Source of the DNA: an uncultured Erythrobacter sp.
GTDB taxonomy: Bacteria; Pseudomonadota; Alphaproteobacteria; Sphingomonadales; Sphingomonadaceae
DNA: 64,000 nucleotides
Direction: 5' to 3'
NCBI GenBank assembly: GCA_947501215.1
Contig: CANMUS010000002.1
Span: 737,726 to 801,725, forward strand
The position numbers and the translations under genes were made by a program. Positions within the stretch are counted from its first letter, which is position 1, and each line of letters begins with the position of its first letter. Below, piece after piece: positions 8,895-17,327 of this stretch. The notes beneath the pieces were generated by a model. That model made no database searches. It was not told the DNA's origin and saw nothing but the letters and a program-made list of their open reading frames with translations.

Positions 8895-8919
8895 AACGCA
8901 GTCGATAGCTTCTGGTTCC
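8895..8919 (-). promoter_or_regulatory. EcfG-type promoter of nepR-ecfG
   Basis: On the minus strand, GGAAC (8919-8915), a 16-base spacer and CGTT (8898-8895). This is an exact match to the alphaproteobacterial EcfG consensus GGAAC-N16/17-CGTT. It lies about 90 bases before the nepR start and indicates positive feedback. Confidence 0.88.
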
Positions 8920-9039
8920 CACCAAAATGTATCATGGAACCAAACGCCGGGCGCGACATACTACAGGCACGCCATCAAATGATAACAGGGGTTCGCGCTG
9001 GGAACCGAGAATTTCGAACGAAAGGGTAGCCGCCGGCGA

Positions 9040-10692
9040 TTGCTGGCCGAATACCCGCGTGCGGCGCCGGTGGTCATTTTTCTGCTGGTCATGGCGATTA
9101 CCGTCACCAGCGTTTTCGGCATCGAGCGTGGGGAGACGAAGCGCGACGAAGCCGAGATCAACCGCCTTACCATGGCGATGGCATCGGCGATCGAACGGCG
9201 GGCCTTTTCCAGCACCTCCTATCTTCGTGCCGGTGCGGCCCTGCTGAGCACCCAGGACGAGGTGACCGGCACTCTTTTCCGACGGTTCGTCGAGGAGTTG
9301 AGGCTCGATTCCAATTTTCGCGGTGCGGAAGGGATGGGCTGGGCGCCATCGATCACGGCGTCGGAGGTGCCTGTCTTCGAGGAAAGGCTGTCCGAAGGCC
9401 GAGTGTCCGACGTGAGGATCACGCCGTCGCTTCCCGCCCAGCCGCGGCCTACGCTTGTGCCGATCCTGTATCTCAGACCCGATACGTTGCGGAATCGCCG
9501 CGCGCTCGGCTACGACATGTACTCCGAGCCGGTTCGCCGGGCCGCTATGGACCTTGCCGAGCGCGAGCAGCGTCCGATCGCAAGTGGCCGGATCGTTCTC
9601 GTTCAGGAAGGTAGTGGAGACGAGCCAGGCTTCATCGTATTCATGCCGGTCTTCGACACGAGCGGATCGGGCCAGGACCTGAAGGGCTTCATATATAGCC
9701 CGTTCAACGGCCAGCAGCTCCTTGCTTCCGCCGCCGAGCTGGTAAGCTACGACGGCCTGTCCGCTCGGTTGTACGATGTCGAAGGCGGCGAACGCAGTCT
9801 GCTTGCTCAGCTGCCGGGTTGGCGCAATTCGGCGAACGTGGTCGAGCGCGAAGTCGAGATCGCCGATCGCAACATGCTCTTGGTGGTCGAGTCCGGTCGC
9901 GACGAAGCGTTGTCGATGATGTCCATGATCACGCTGCTGTTCGGTCTGGCGGTGGCCAGCCTGCTGATGCTGGTCGCGCGCCTATTGGCCCAGCAAGCGA
10001 TGGAGGACAGTCGTTCGCTCGATTGGTTCGCGCAGCAGAATTCGATCCGCGATTCGCTGACCCGCGAACTCAATCACCGCGTGAAGAATACACTCGCCAA
10101 CGTGCTTTCGATCGTCTCGCTGACCCGCCGTCGGGCCAGCGATCTCGACGAATTCGCCGAAGGGATCGACGGGCGCATCCGGGCCCTTTCCGCCACGCAC
10201 GACCTGCTGACCCAATCGGAATGGGGCACGACGCCGATCCGCTCCGTAGTGGAGGTGGAGCTGGCGCCCTATTCGCGCAACGCGGAACATGAAGTGGTGC
10301 TCGACGGGCCGGATGTTGATCTGGCGCCCAACGATGCGTTGAGCTTCGGTCTCGCGATCCATGAACTGGCAACCAATGCAGCGAAATATGGGTCACTCAG
10401 CGTGGACGGTGGAAGGGTCGAGGTCCAGTGGGCCAAGGTCAACGAGCGCCTCGCAAAGGTGGAATGGACCGAGCGCGGCGGGCCGACCGTCGTCAAGCCG
10501 GAGCGGCGCGGCTTCGGCACCGAACTGATCGAGAAGATCGTGGCGCATGAACTGCGCCATCCGGTCGAGCTGGTGTTCGACGAACGCGGTGTGTGCTGCA
10601 CATTGCTGGTCCCCGTGCGCCAACCGAGCGAGTTTGCCCTGCGGGCGGCCTACCAGACCGGCAGCAGGCCCACCCCGCCCGACCAAAGCTAA
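9040..10692 (+). CDS. CHASE-domain HWE sensor histidine kinase
   Basis: About 550 residues. A first membrane segment (about 9-27) and a second (about 295-315) flank a periplasmic CHASE-type domain. The cytoplasmic part has the phospho-accepting His346 in 'ELNHRVKNTLAN', and an HWE-type ATPase domain with 'AIHELATNAAKYGSLS', 'WTERGGP' (WxE motif) and 'RGFGTELI'. Divergent from nepR-ecfG and convergent with phyR, it is a likely PhyR kinase. The start is uncertain: TTG 9040 is the first usual start, but the frame is open from 8986, and a basic stretch (FERKGSRRRLLAE) just upstream would suit a membrane protein N-terminus, perhaps from CTG 8998. Confidence 0.85.
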   Translation: MLAEYPRAAPVVIFLLVMAITVTSVFGIERGETKRDEAEINRLTMAMASAIERRAFSSTSYLRAGAALLSTQDEVTGTLFRRFVEELRLDSNFRGAEGMGWAPSITASEVPVFEERLSEGRVSDVRITPSLPAQPRPTLVPILYLRPDTLRNRRALGYDMYSEPVRRAAMDLAEREQRPIASGRIVLVQEGSGDEPGFIVFMPVFDTSGSGQDLKGFIYSPFNGQQLLASAAELVSYDGLSARLYDVEGGERSLLAQLPGWRNSANVVEREVEIADRNMLLVVESGRDEALSMMSMITLLFGLAVASLLMLVARLLAQQAMEDSRSLDWFAQQNSIRDSLTRELNHRVKNTLANVLSIVSLTRRRASDLDEFAEGIDGRIRALSATHDLLTQSEWGTTPIRSVVEVELAPYSRNAEHEVVLDGPDVDLAPNDALSFGLAIHELATNAAKYGSLSVDGGRVEVQWAKVNERLAKVEWTERGGPTVVKPERRGFGTELIEKIVAHELRHPVELVFDERGVCCTLLVPVRQPSEFALRAAYQTGSRPTPPDQS

Positions 10693-10721
10693 GCGCCGCT
10701 CTGCGTTGCTAGCGCAACGAA

Positions 10722-10750
10722 AAAGGCCCGCCGGATTGCGGCGGGCCTTT
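10722..10750. terminator. Bidirectional terminator between kinase gene and phyR
   Basis: A 12-bp perfect stem, AAAGGCCCGCCG with CGGCGGGCCTTT, and loop GATTG. The A-run on one side and T-run on the other let it serve both convergent genes. Confidence 0.88.
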
Positions 10751-10780
10751 CGGATCATTCTGCGATGACTGTCTTCAGAA

Positions 10781-11572
10781 TCAACCCAAGGGCCTGCTCG
10801 ATCCGAAGAAGAGCGCCTGACTGATGGCAGCGCGAACGGTCTGTTCCTGGAATGGCTTTGTAACCAGATAGGTCGGCTCGGGCCGATCGCCGGTCAGCAG
10901 CCTCTCAGGATAAGCCGTGATGAAGATCACGGGTACGCTGCTGATCGCGAGAATGTCGTCCACCGCGTCGAGACCCGACGAACCGTCGGCGAGCTGGATG
11001 TCGGCCAGCACGAGGCCGGGCGTCTTATCCGCCACGACTTCCTGTGCCTGCGTCCGCGTGGCGGCCGTGCCGCAAACTTCGTGGCCGAGCGAGGTCACAA
11101 GATCTTCGAGCTGCATCGAAATGAGCGGCTCGTCCTCGATGATCAGCACGCTGGTCGCGGATTCCTTGTCGATTTCGCCGACGGCCTCCTGGACCAGCTG
11201 CTCGATCTCTTCAGGCTCCATTTCCATGATGTCTGCTGCCTGTTCGACGGAAAAATCCTCGAGCGTGGTCAGAAGCAGGGCCTGGCGGTTGAGCGGCGTG
11301 ATGGATTTCAAGCGGTCATGCGCCGCGCCTTCGTGGCCTTCGCCGGAGTCCGGCTCGGACACATCCATATAGGCGCTGGCCCATACCTTGTTGAACGCCC
11401 GGTAGAGCGGCACGCGCCCCCCTTCGAGCGATGCCTTGAGACTTTCATCGGCTAGCGCCGCCTCGAGCGTGGCGCGTACGAACGCGTCACCCGTGGCCTG
11501 CGAGCCGGTCAGTGCGCGCGCATAACGGCGCAGATACGGAAGGTTGCGGGCAATTTGATCACCAAGCGACAT
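10781..11572 (-). CDS. phyR: General stress response regulator PhyR
   Basis: A 263-residue PhyR. The N-terminal half (1-135) is an EcfG-like sigma domain, the C-terminal half a receiver domain with acidic pocket 'IIEDEP', phospho-acceptor Asp191 in 'LVLADIQLADGSSG' and Lys in 'VTKPFQ'. When phosphorylated it releases EcfG by binding NepR. ATG 11572 gives the usual 'MSLGDQIARNLPYLRRYARAL' start. An exact EcfG promoter precedes it. Confidence 0.97.
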   Translation of the reverse strand: MSLGDQIARNLPYLRRYARALTGSQATGDAFVRATLEAALADESLKASLEGGRVPLYRAFNKVWASAYMDVSEPDSGEGHEGAAHDRLKSITPLNRQALLLTTLEDFSVEQAADIMEMEPEEIEQLVQEAVGEIDKESATSVLIIEDEPLISMQLEDLVTSLGHEVCGTAATRTQAQEVVADKTPGLVLADIQLADGSSGLDAVDDILAISSVPVIFITAYPERLLTGDRPEPTYLVTKPFQEQTVRAAISQALFFGSSRPLG

Positions 11573-11602
11573 AAGACCCCTTTTGGTTAAGTGCGCGCAT
11601 TG

Positions 11603-11627
11603 AACGCCCTGCATCCATCTTGGTTCC
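11603..11627 (-). promoter_or_regulatory. EcfG-type promoter of phyR
   Basis: On the minus strand, GGAAC (11627-11623), 16 bases, CGTT (11606-11603), about 30 bases before the phyR start. It is an exact consensus match, so phyR is predicted to be induced by its own output sigma factor. Confidence 0.88.
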
Positions 11628-11715
11628 TTTCCGCGGCGCGTTGTGTAGTAAGGACGAACGACATGCAGGTGCAGGCGGTTTGGAGCCCGTCTGTAGCGAA
11701 GAGGGGAGATGATGC

Positions 11716-12462
11716 ATGCACGAGGTCGCAAATCCGTACAGCTGCGAGAATTGCCCCCTTCAAAGTAGGCCGGGATTGCGCCCGCTCGAACCGCAGCAAT
11801 TGGCTTACATGGGCGAGTTCAAGGAAGGCGAGATTGCGCTCGAGGGTGGCGAGAGCCTGCTGGAACAAGGCGAGGAAGGTAATCGCCTCTACACGCTGAT
11901 CGAGGGTGTCCTGATCCGGTTCCGCACGCTCGATGACGGACGCCGCCAGATTGTCAGCTTCATGTTTCCGGGCGACCTGAGCGGACTTCAGGGCGCGTTC
12001 GACGAGCCGGCGAGTCATTCGGTCGAAGCGCTTACCAACGCACGCCTGTGCACGTTCAAACGCCGGGACTTCATCGAACTGATCTCCCAGCATCCGCGCC
12101 TCGGTTATGACATTACCTGGCTGGCCGCGAAGGAGGAGCGTCTGCTGGAAGACCATATCGTCGCGCTGGGCCAGCGCAGTGCGCGCGAGCGAGTGACCTA
12201 TTTGGCGGTCTGGTTGGTGGATCGGGCCCTCGAGACCGGACTCGCGGCACGCGACAATGTGCTGCACCTGCCGATTAAGCAGGCCCAGATCGCCGATATG
12301 CTCGGCCTGTCGCTGGTCCACACCAACCGCACCATCCGACAGCTGGAGCGCGAAGGACTGGTGATCTGGAAATCGCGCGAAATCTGCGTGCCGGACATGG
12401 ATGCCGCCTGCAAGGTCGCGCAATTCGATCGGGACGACAACAGCCTGCGGCCGTTTATTTGA
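11716..12462 (+). CDS. Crp/Fnr family transcriptional regulator
   Basis: A 248-residue regulator: cyclic-nucleotide-type sensor domain (about 30-140, with 'LLEQGEEGNRLYTLIEGVL' and 'FMFPGDLSGLQ'), long dimer helix, then a Crp-type helix-turn-helix ('QAQIADMLGLSLVHTNRTI', about 195-214). Two N-terminal cysteines in 'CENC' recall Fnr/FixK relatives, but the full four-cysteine Fe-S set of Fnr is not evident. It is divergent from phyR across 143 bases and ends in its own terminator. No EcfG promoter is seen for it. Confidence 0.9.
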   Translation: MHEVANPYSCENCPLQSRPGLRPLEPQQLAYMGEFKEGEIALEGGESLLEQGEEGNRLYTLIEGVLIRFRTLDDGRRQIVSFMFPGDLSGLQGAFDEPASHSVEALTNARLCTFKRRDFIELISQHPRLGYDITWLAAKEERLLEDHIVALGQRSARERVTYLAVWLVDRALETGLAARDNVLHLPIKQAQIADMLGLSLVHTNRTIRQLEREGLVIWKSREICVPDMDAACKVAQFDRDDNSLRPFI

Positions 12463-12481
12463 GGCGGAAACCAAGGATTTC

Positions 12482-12513
12482 CGGTCCTATGAAAGTGGAC
12501 CGAAAATTTTTTC
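12482..12513 (+). terminator. Terminator of the Crp/Fnr gene
   Basis: CGGTCC (12482-12487), 9-base loop, GGACCG (12497-12502), followed by AAAATTTTTT. It separates the Crp/Fnr transcript from the small RNA candidate downstream. Confidence 0.7.
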
Positions 12514-12522
12514 CTTTTCGAT

Positions 12523-12547
12523 GGAACCGGATTTCAGGCCGGTCATT
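12523..12547 (+). promoter_or_regulatory. Probable EcfG-type promoter of the small RNA
   Basis: GGAAC (12523-12527), 16 bases, CATT (12544-12547). The -35 box is exact and the spacing correct, but the -10 box differs from CGTT by one base. It points at the candidate small RNA. Confidence 0.5.
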
Positions 12548-12552
12548 TAGTC

Positions 12553-12644
12553 TATGTCACCGCCGAGACCCCCCTCCCGTCCAAGCGGCTGGTGATACGA
12601 TCCCGAAAGGCCTCCATTGGAAATATCCAGTGGAGGCCTTTTTT
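12553..12644 (+). ncRNA. Candidate GsrN-like small RNA with C-rich loop
   Basis: About 90 bases with no reading frame. Hairpin 1: TCACCGCCG (12557-12565) pairs with CGGC-T-GGTGA (12586-12595, one bulged T), exposing a 20-base loop very rich in C (12566-12585, includes ACCCCCCTCCCGTCC). Hairpin 2 is an intrinsic terminator: AAAGGCCTCCATTGG (12606-12620) with CCAGTGGAGGCCTTT and a T-tail to 12644. In Caulobacter the sigT-dependent sRNA GsrN has a similar exposed C-rich loop, acts on katG mRNA, and lies near the stress sigma locus. Here an EcfG-like promoter and the phyR/ecfG neighbourhood fit. Homology is inferred from layout, not alignment. Confidence 0.6.
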
Positions 12645-12733
12645 CGTGGATCGCGATTTTCCATCCGGCGATGGCAAGCATGTGGTGCTGCGCCGCGGGT
12701 GCGACGTTTCCTTCCTCCAGCGATTTATAAGAT

Positions 12734-13171
12734 TCAGCGGAGCCGGCCGCGAAGGCGCGAAATTATGCCGCGGCGTTTGGGCTCGCGGAGCAGGTCGATC
12801 AGCGTTTCGATATCGTAAGGCTTGGCAAGGACACAGCCCATCTCGGCGACCTCCTCGGGAATATCCTGCGGCGCCCCGGTCGAAAACACGATCCGCGGGC
12901 TGTCGGGCCCCAGCGTCTTGACGAGCTCCGCGATCGCCCAACCGTCGTCGCGATCGGCCAGATGCACATCGAGCACAATAGCGTCGGGGCGTTCGCGGCG
13001 CAGCGCATCGAGCGCCTGCTCCGTCGTCGTGCTGATCTCGACATTCCGCACGCCAGCATCGGCCAGTGCGTCCTCGAGCGCCAAGCCGATGATCGCATCG
13101 TCCTCCACGATCAGGACGCGGTCGGGAAGGGGCGGCAGGTCTGTTTTCGTGGTTGCGGGTGCGTCTGGCAT
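12734..13171 (-). CDS. Single-domain response regulator, EcfG-controlled
   Basis: A 145-residue stand-alone receiver domain: acidic pocket 'IVEDD' (21-25), phospho-acceptor Asp68 in 'IVLDVHLAD', Thr98 in 'IVFSTGAP', Lys117 in 'LAKPYD', and a short basic tail. There is no output domain, so it should act as a phosphate relay or by protein contact. 'FSTG' resembles the 'FATG' of the FAT GUY receivers such as Sphingomonas SdrG, which feed PhyR; this link is inference. A perfect EcfG promoter lies upstream. Confidence 0.88.
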   Translation of the reverse strand: MPDAPATTKTDLPPLPDRVLIVEDDAIIGLALEDALADAGVRNVEISTTTEQALDALRRERPDAIVLDVHLADRDDGWAIAELVKTLGPDSPRIVFSTGAPQDIPEEVAEMGCVLAKPYDIETLIDLLREPKRRGIISRLRGRLR

Positions 13172-13214
13172 TGTCTGGCGATCGAGTGGGCGGGCGGCTG
13201 CCCATGTGTCGCCT

Positions 13215-13240
13215 AACGGTGCAGGGCCGCAGTGTGTTCC
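13215..13240 (-). promoter_or_regulatory. EcfG-type promoter of the single-domain regulator
   Basis: On the minus strand, GGAAC (13240-13236), 17 bases, CGTT (13218-13215). Exact consensus, about 45 bases before the start at 13171. Confidence 0.85.
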
Positions 13241-13291
13241 GGCAGGGCGCAGAACGCAGGGTTGGCGTGTCCGCGATGCAACAGCGCTGCG

Positions 13292-14452
13292 CTATAACGG
13301 CTTGCGATAGATCACGTATTCGCGATTTACGGAGCTGTCGATCGCATCGGCTATCGCCTTCATTCCCTGGTTGTCGTCTAGGATCCAGCCGATCTCCGCC
13401 CGTTTCGCGCCGTAGGCCTCGGTCGCGTTCACGCGGATCTGGCTAATCATCATGAAGGCGAGCTGGCTGGCGAGGCGCGAGTTATGCAGTTCCCTGAGGA
13501 CCCCCATCAGCGGCACGCGCATGGCGGACCCGGTTGGCTTGCGCAGCCAGCGCAGCATGCGCACCCAGCCGAAGGGCAGCAGCTTGCCGCCGGTCTTCTT
13601 CAGCACTCCGTTTACGTCGGGGAAGGTGAGCATGAACGCCACCGGACGGCCATCCAGCTCGGCGATCATGTTGAGATTTTCATGGATGATCGGCTTCAGC
13701 TTCTTGCCTGCATAGGCGATTTCTTCGGGCGTAAACGGGACGAACCCCCAATTCTTCGACCACGCATCGTTGAGAATGGACAGCACGATCTCGATCTCTT
13801 CGGCCCAGCGCGATTTGTCGACCGGGCGGATGCGAATGCGCTCGTTGCGCTGGCCCGATTGCACGATGCGGCGGATCAGCGGCGGGAAATCCTCGGTGAC
13901 ATCGAGATCGTAGGTCAGCAGCGTCTTCTCGCGCACATAACCCGCGCTCTCGATCCATCCGGCATAGGCTTCCGGATGGTGGCCCATCATGATCGTCGGC
14001 GCGTGATCCTGCCCCTTTACGAGCAGCCCCGGCTCTTCCCAGACCGACATGGAAATCGGGCCGATGACATGCGTCATGCCCTGTGTACGCAGCCAGTCCT
14101 CGGCTCGCGCTAGAAGTGGAAGGGCGACTGTCTCATCTTCGGCATCGAAATAGCCGAACATGCCCGTGCCCGGTCCCATGCCCTGTTCCGGCGGCAACTC
14201 GAGAGCTAGATGGTCGATATGTGCGGAAATCCGCCCGACATCTCGGCCGCCCCGGGTGGCGACAAACAGTTGGTGGCTGGCGTGGCCGAAGAACGGGTTC
14301 TTGCCCGGATCGACCAGCTCGAGCTGCTCCGAACGCAATTGCGGAACGGCATGGGGTTCGCGCGCGGCGAAGGCGCGGCCTAGGTCGACGAAGCGGGCGC
14401 GCCCTTGCTTGCCTTCGACCGGTTCGATCACTATTTCGCCTGCCGACACCAA
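13292..14452 (-). CDS. GNAT-like N-acetyltransferase (double-domain)
   Basis: A 386-residue protein resembling the large GNAT-like proteins that older annotations call 'dATP pyrophosphohydrolase'. Visible are 'VGRISAHIDHLAL', 'GYFDAEDE', 'HVIGPISMSVWEEPGLLVKG' and 'AWSKNWGFVPFT', and a C-terminal half with 'PVAFMLTFPDVNGVL' and 'AEIGWILDDNQGM', consistent with two tandem acetyltransferase folds. The substrate is unknown. It is a single gene, followed on the other strand by a desaturase gene. Confidence 0.7.
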   Translation of the reverse strand: MVSAGEIVIEPVEGKQGRARFVDLGRAFAAREPHAVPQLRSEQLELVDPGKNPFFGHASHQLFVATRGGRDVGRISAHIDHLALELPPEQGMGPGTGMFGYFDAEDETVALPLLARAEDWLRTQGMTHVIGPISMSVWEEPGLLVKGQDHAPTIMMGHHPEAYAGWIESAGYVREKTLLTYDLDVTEDFPPLIRRIVQSGQRNERIRIRPVDKSRWAEEIEIVLSILNDAWSKNWGFVPFTPEEIAYAGKKLKPIIHENLNMIAELDGRPVAFMLTFPDVNGVLKKTGGKLLPFGWVRMLRWLRKPTGSAMRVPLMGVLRELHNSRLASQLAFMMISQIRVNATEAYGAKRAEIGWILDDNQGMKAIADAIDSSVNREYVIYRKPL

Positions 14453-14610
14453 AACACTCCCGTTCAGTCTGCATTAGCCCGTTGTGTGCTGAATGATCTT
14501 TGTCAAGGAATGACCCCGCGGCCCCCGCGCACCGTCGATCACAATGATCGCAAGCGCCCGCTGTATTCCGCGCCCCTTTTGCGATAGGGGACCTCCAAGG
14601 AAATCGAGAG

Positions 14611-15705
14611 ATGAACGCCCACCAGCCCATGCCTTCCGACGATTTCGTCGCACGCCGCGATGCGGGCGCCGGCTGGCATGCGCAAATGCCGGATGACAAG
14701 GCGATGCTGCGCGCCGCGCGCGACCTGACCAAGGACATCGCCGAAGCGCGGCCCGCGATTTACTGGCCAGACATGATCGGCTCCGCGCTGCTCGGCTACG
14801 TTGCAATTGCGGCTGCGATACTGGTCGACGGGGCGCTGGCGAAGATCGCTTTCGGCATCGTTGGCGCGCTCGCCTTCTACCGCGCGCTGATGTTCATCCA
14901 TGAGCTCACGCATATTCACAAGAACGCGCTGCCGGGTTTTCGGTTGGGCTGGAACCTGCTGGTCGGCATCCCCCTGCTGGTGCCGTCTTTCATGTACGAG
15001 GGCGTGCACACGCTGCACCACAAGCGCACGCAATACGGCACCGTCGAGGACCCGGAGTACTTGCCGCTCGCGCTGATGAAGCCGTGGAGCCTGCCGCTGT
15101 TCGTGCTGGTTTCGCTGCTCGCGCCGATCGGGCTGATCGTGCGCTTCGGCCTGCTGGTACCACTTGGTGCAATCTTGCCGCCGGTCCGCAAGTTCGTGTG
15201 GCAACGTGCCTCCTCGCTCTCGATCAATCCCGAATTCCGCCGCCGTCCGCCCGAAGGCGATATCTCGAAGCGTGTCTTCTGGCAGGAGCTGGGCGGTATG
15301 CTGTGGGCCTGGGCGCTGGTCGGCAGCGTGTTCTGGCTCGGCTGGGCACCGCTGCTGACTGCCGGAGCGATCCTTTCGGTAACGGCCCTGCTCAACCAGC
15401 TGCGCACGCTGGTGGCGCATCTGTGGGAGAACGAGGGCGAGGCGATGACTGTCACCGCGCAGTTCCTCGACAGCGTCAACGTGCCGCCGCCGGGCTATGC
15501 GGCGGAAATCTGGGCGCCGGTCGGCCTGCGCTATCATGCGTTGCATCACCTGATGCCCTCGATGCCGTATCACTCGCTGCCCGAGGCCCACCGCCGCCTG
15601 GCCCGCGAGCTTGGCGTGAGTTCGACCTATCACGGGGCCAACCACAAGGGCATGGCGACGCTGGTGGGACGGATCGCGCGCAGCACGATGACGCCGCGCG
15701 GCTGA
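14611..15705 (+). CDS. Membrane fatty acid desaturase
   Basis: A 364-residue integral membrane di-iron desaturase. The three histidine boxes are present: 'HELTHIH', 'HTLHHKRTQYG' and 'HALHHLMPSMPYH'. Hydrophobic segments lie at about 55-95, 110-130 and 155-185, and another pair at about 230-265. It would introduce double bonds into membrane acyl chains or a related lipid. The stop abuts the stop of the convergent GNAT gene. Confidence 0.9.
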   Translation: MNAHQPMPSDDFVARRDAGAGWHAQMPDDKAMLRAARDLTKDIAEARPAIYWPDMIGSALLGYVAIAAAILVDGALAKIAFGIVGALAFYRALMFIHELTHIHKNALPGFRLGWNLLVGIPLLVPSFMYEGVHTLHHKRTQYGTVEDPEYLPLALMKPWSLPLFVLVSLLAPIGLIVRFGLLVPLGAILPPVRKFVWQRASSLSINPEFRRRPPEGDISKRVFWQELGGMLWAWALVGSVFWLGWAPLLTAGAILSVTALLNQLRTLVAHLWENEGEAMTVTAQFLDSVNVPPPGYAAEIWAPVGLRYHALHHLMPSMPYHSLPEAHRRLARELGVSSTYHGANHKGMATLVGRIARSTMTPRG

Positions 15706-16224
15706 TCAGCCGAGAAACCGGATCATCGCACAGCGCCGTTCGCGCGGCAGGCCCATCTCGACGGCTTTCTCGAGCGATTCCGCCAGATGCGGGCGGCCAT
15801 CGAAATCCTGTAGCTCCACGAAACCATGGCGCGCATAGAACGGCGCGTTCCAGGGGATGTCGATATAGGTGTTGAGCGTGATGGCGCGGAAACTGGAATT
15901 CGCTGCATCGATCGCCAGTGCTTCCAGCAGCGTCGCGCCGATGCCGCAGCGCTGGTGCGTGCGCGCGACGCTGATTTCGGCGAGGTGCAATTCCCGCCGG
16001 ATCGGCGCGGCGGCAGCGAAACCGACTACACGCTCGCCTTCGTAGGCCGTTAGGCAGTGGCCCTTGCGGATCAGGCGGCGATAGTGATCGGCGCTTTCGG
16101 AGGGCGGGACCGGGATGCCGTCCAGCGATGGCTCTTCGCGGAGTAAGCGGGCCGCATCTTCCTCGACCTCCCGGAACCCTTCCGCATCTTCCGCCCGCGC
16201 CAGCCGGATATGCCAGCCGCTCAT
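15706..16224 (-). CDS. GNAT family N-acetyltransferase
   Basis: A 172-residue GNAT. Motif A is visible as 'EISVARTHQRCGIGATLLEAL' at about residues 89-109 (acetyl-CoA pyrophosphate loop R/Q-x-x-G-x-G), with 'LNTYIDIPWNAPFYARHGF' for the C-terminal motif B. The substrate is unknown. ATG 16224 overlaps the lptG stop, suggesting co-transcription with lptF-lptG. The desaturase stop touches its own stop. Confidence 0.88.
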   Translation of the reverse strand: MSGWHIRLARAEDAEGFREVEEDAARLLREEPSLDGIPVPPSESADHYRRLIRKGHCLTAYEGERVVGFAAAAPIRRELHLAEISVARTHQRCGIGATLLEALAIDAANSSFRAITLNTYIDIPWNAPFYARHGFVELQDFDGRPHLAESLEKAVEMGLPRERRCAMIRFLG

Positions 16225-17318
16225 TCCTCCGTCCGGACGAGCACCGTCTCGCCGATCAGGACGAACAGCAGGAACGGCGCCCAGGCGGCAAGGAAGGGCG
16301 GGTAGCCGCCGAAGCTGCCCATGGCGAGCGCAGCATTGTCGACTACGAAATACGCAAAGCCCAGCGCCATTCCGATGACCGCGCGCACGAACAGCTGTCC
16401 CGAGCGGGCAAGGCCGAAGGCGGCCACTGCGCCGAGCAGCGGCATGAGGAAGGCAGATAGCGGCCCGGAGATCTTGTGCCACCACTTGGCGCGCAATTCG
16501 GCGGTGCGCCGGCCGACCCTCTCATAGGCATCGATGGAGTCCGACAGCTCCCAGAAAGGCTGGGTCTCGGGATCGACCTTGGCAAGATCGATCTGCGCCG
16601 GTGTCAGACCTTCGCCGACCACCAGCGTATCAAGCTCTTCGGTCACCGCATTCTGCACGCTGAAGCGGGTCGCATCTTCCAGCCGCCAGCCGGGGGCAGC
16701 ATAGGTCGCGCGCTCGGCATCGACCTGCTCGAGGATCGTGCCGTCCGCGTTGCGGTTGTACCAGGTGACGTCGGCCATCGCGATGTCGCTGCCGGAGCCG
16801 GTGAGGTTGGCCGCGCTTAGCACGCCCGTACCGTCGGTGAGATAGACATTGGCCCGCACGTCCGTCTCTTGAGGGATCGCGCCGTATTCGACCGCCTCCC
16901 ACGCCTTGAGCGTGGCAGTTGCCCGTGTCGTGATCTGCTCGTTGAACGCGAAGCTCAGCAGCGAGACGATCCCGGCGGTCAGCAGCAGCGGCGCCAGCAC
17001 CTGATGCGCCGAAAGCCCCGCCGCCTTCATCGCGATCACCTCGCTGTTCTGGTTCAGGGCAACCAGCGTAATGAGGGTCGCAAGCAGCACCGAATAGGGC
17101 AGGAAGCTCTGGACCAGCTGCGGTATCCTGAGGCCCGCATAGGTTAGCAACTGGCCTTGGCCGTTGCCCTCGACGGCGAGGATCTTGCCGCTGTTTGACA
17201 GCAGGTCGAGCATCATCAGCACCAGCACCAGCATGAACAGCATGGCGAGGATCCGCACCACGAACAGCTTGGCGAGATAGACCGTCAGGGTCTTCGACGG
17301 GAAGAAATCGAATTGCAT
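16221..17318 (-). CDS. lptG: LPS export permease LptG
   Basis: A 365-residue YjgP/YjgQ permease. N-terminal membrane segments occupy about 15-45, 60-80 and 95-120; a periplasmic beta-jellyroll domain spans about 125-265; and C-terminal segments lie at about 280-355. With LptF, LptB and LptC it extracts LPS from the inner membrane. It follows lptF by 9 bases. Confidence 0.93.
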   Translation of the reverse strand: MQFDFFPSKTLTVYLAKLFVVRILAMLFMLVLVLMMLDLLSNSGKILAVEGNGQGQLLTYAGLRIPQLVQSFLPYSVLLATLITLVALNQNSEVIAMKAAGLSAHQVLAPLLLTAGIVSLLSFAFNEQITTRATATLKAWEAVEYGAIPQETDVRANVYLTDGTGVLSAANLTGSGSDIAMADVTWYNRNADGTILEQVDAERATYAAPGWRLEDATRFSVQNAVTEELDTLVVGEGLTPAQIDLAKVDPETQPFWELSDSIDAYERVGRRTAELRAKWWHKISGPLSAFLMPLLGAVAAFGLARSGQLFVRAVIGMALGFAYFVVDNAALAMGSFGGYPPFLAAWAPFLLFVLIGETVLVRTEE

Positions 17319-17327
17319 GCCCGCGCC

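Noticed and set aside
8936..8960. EcfG promoter for the HWE kinase on the + strand
   Set aside because: GGAAC is present at 8936-8940, but the sequence at the right spacing is CATA rather than CGTT.
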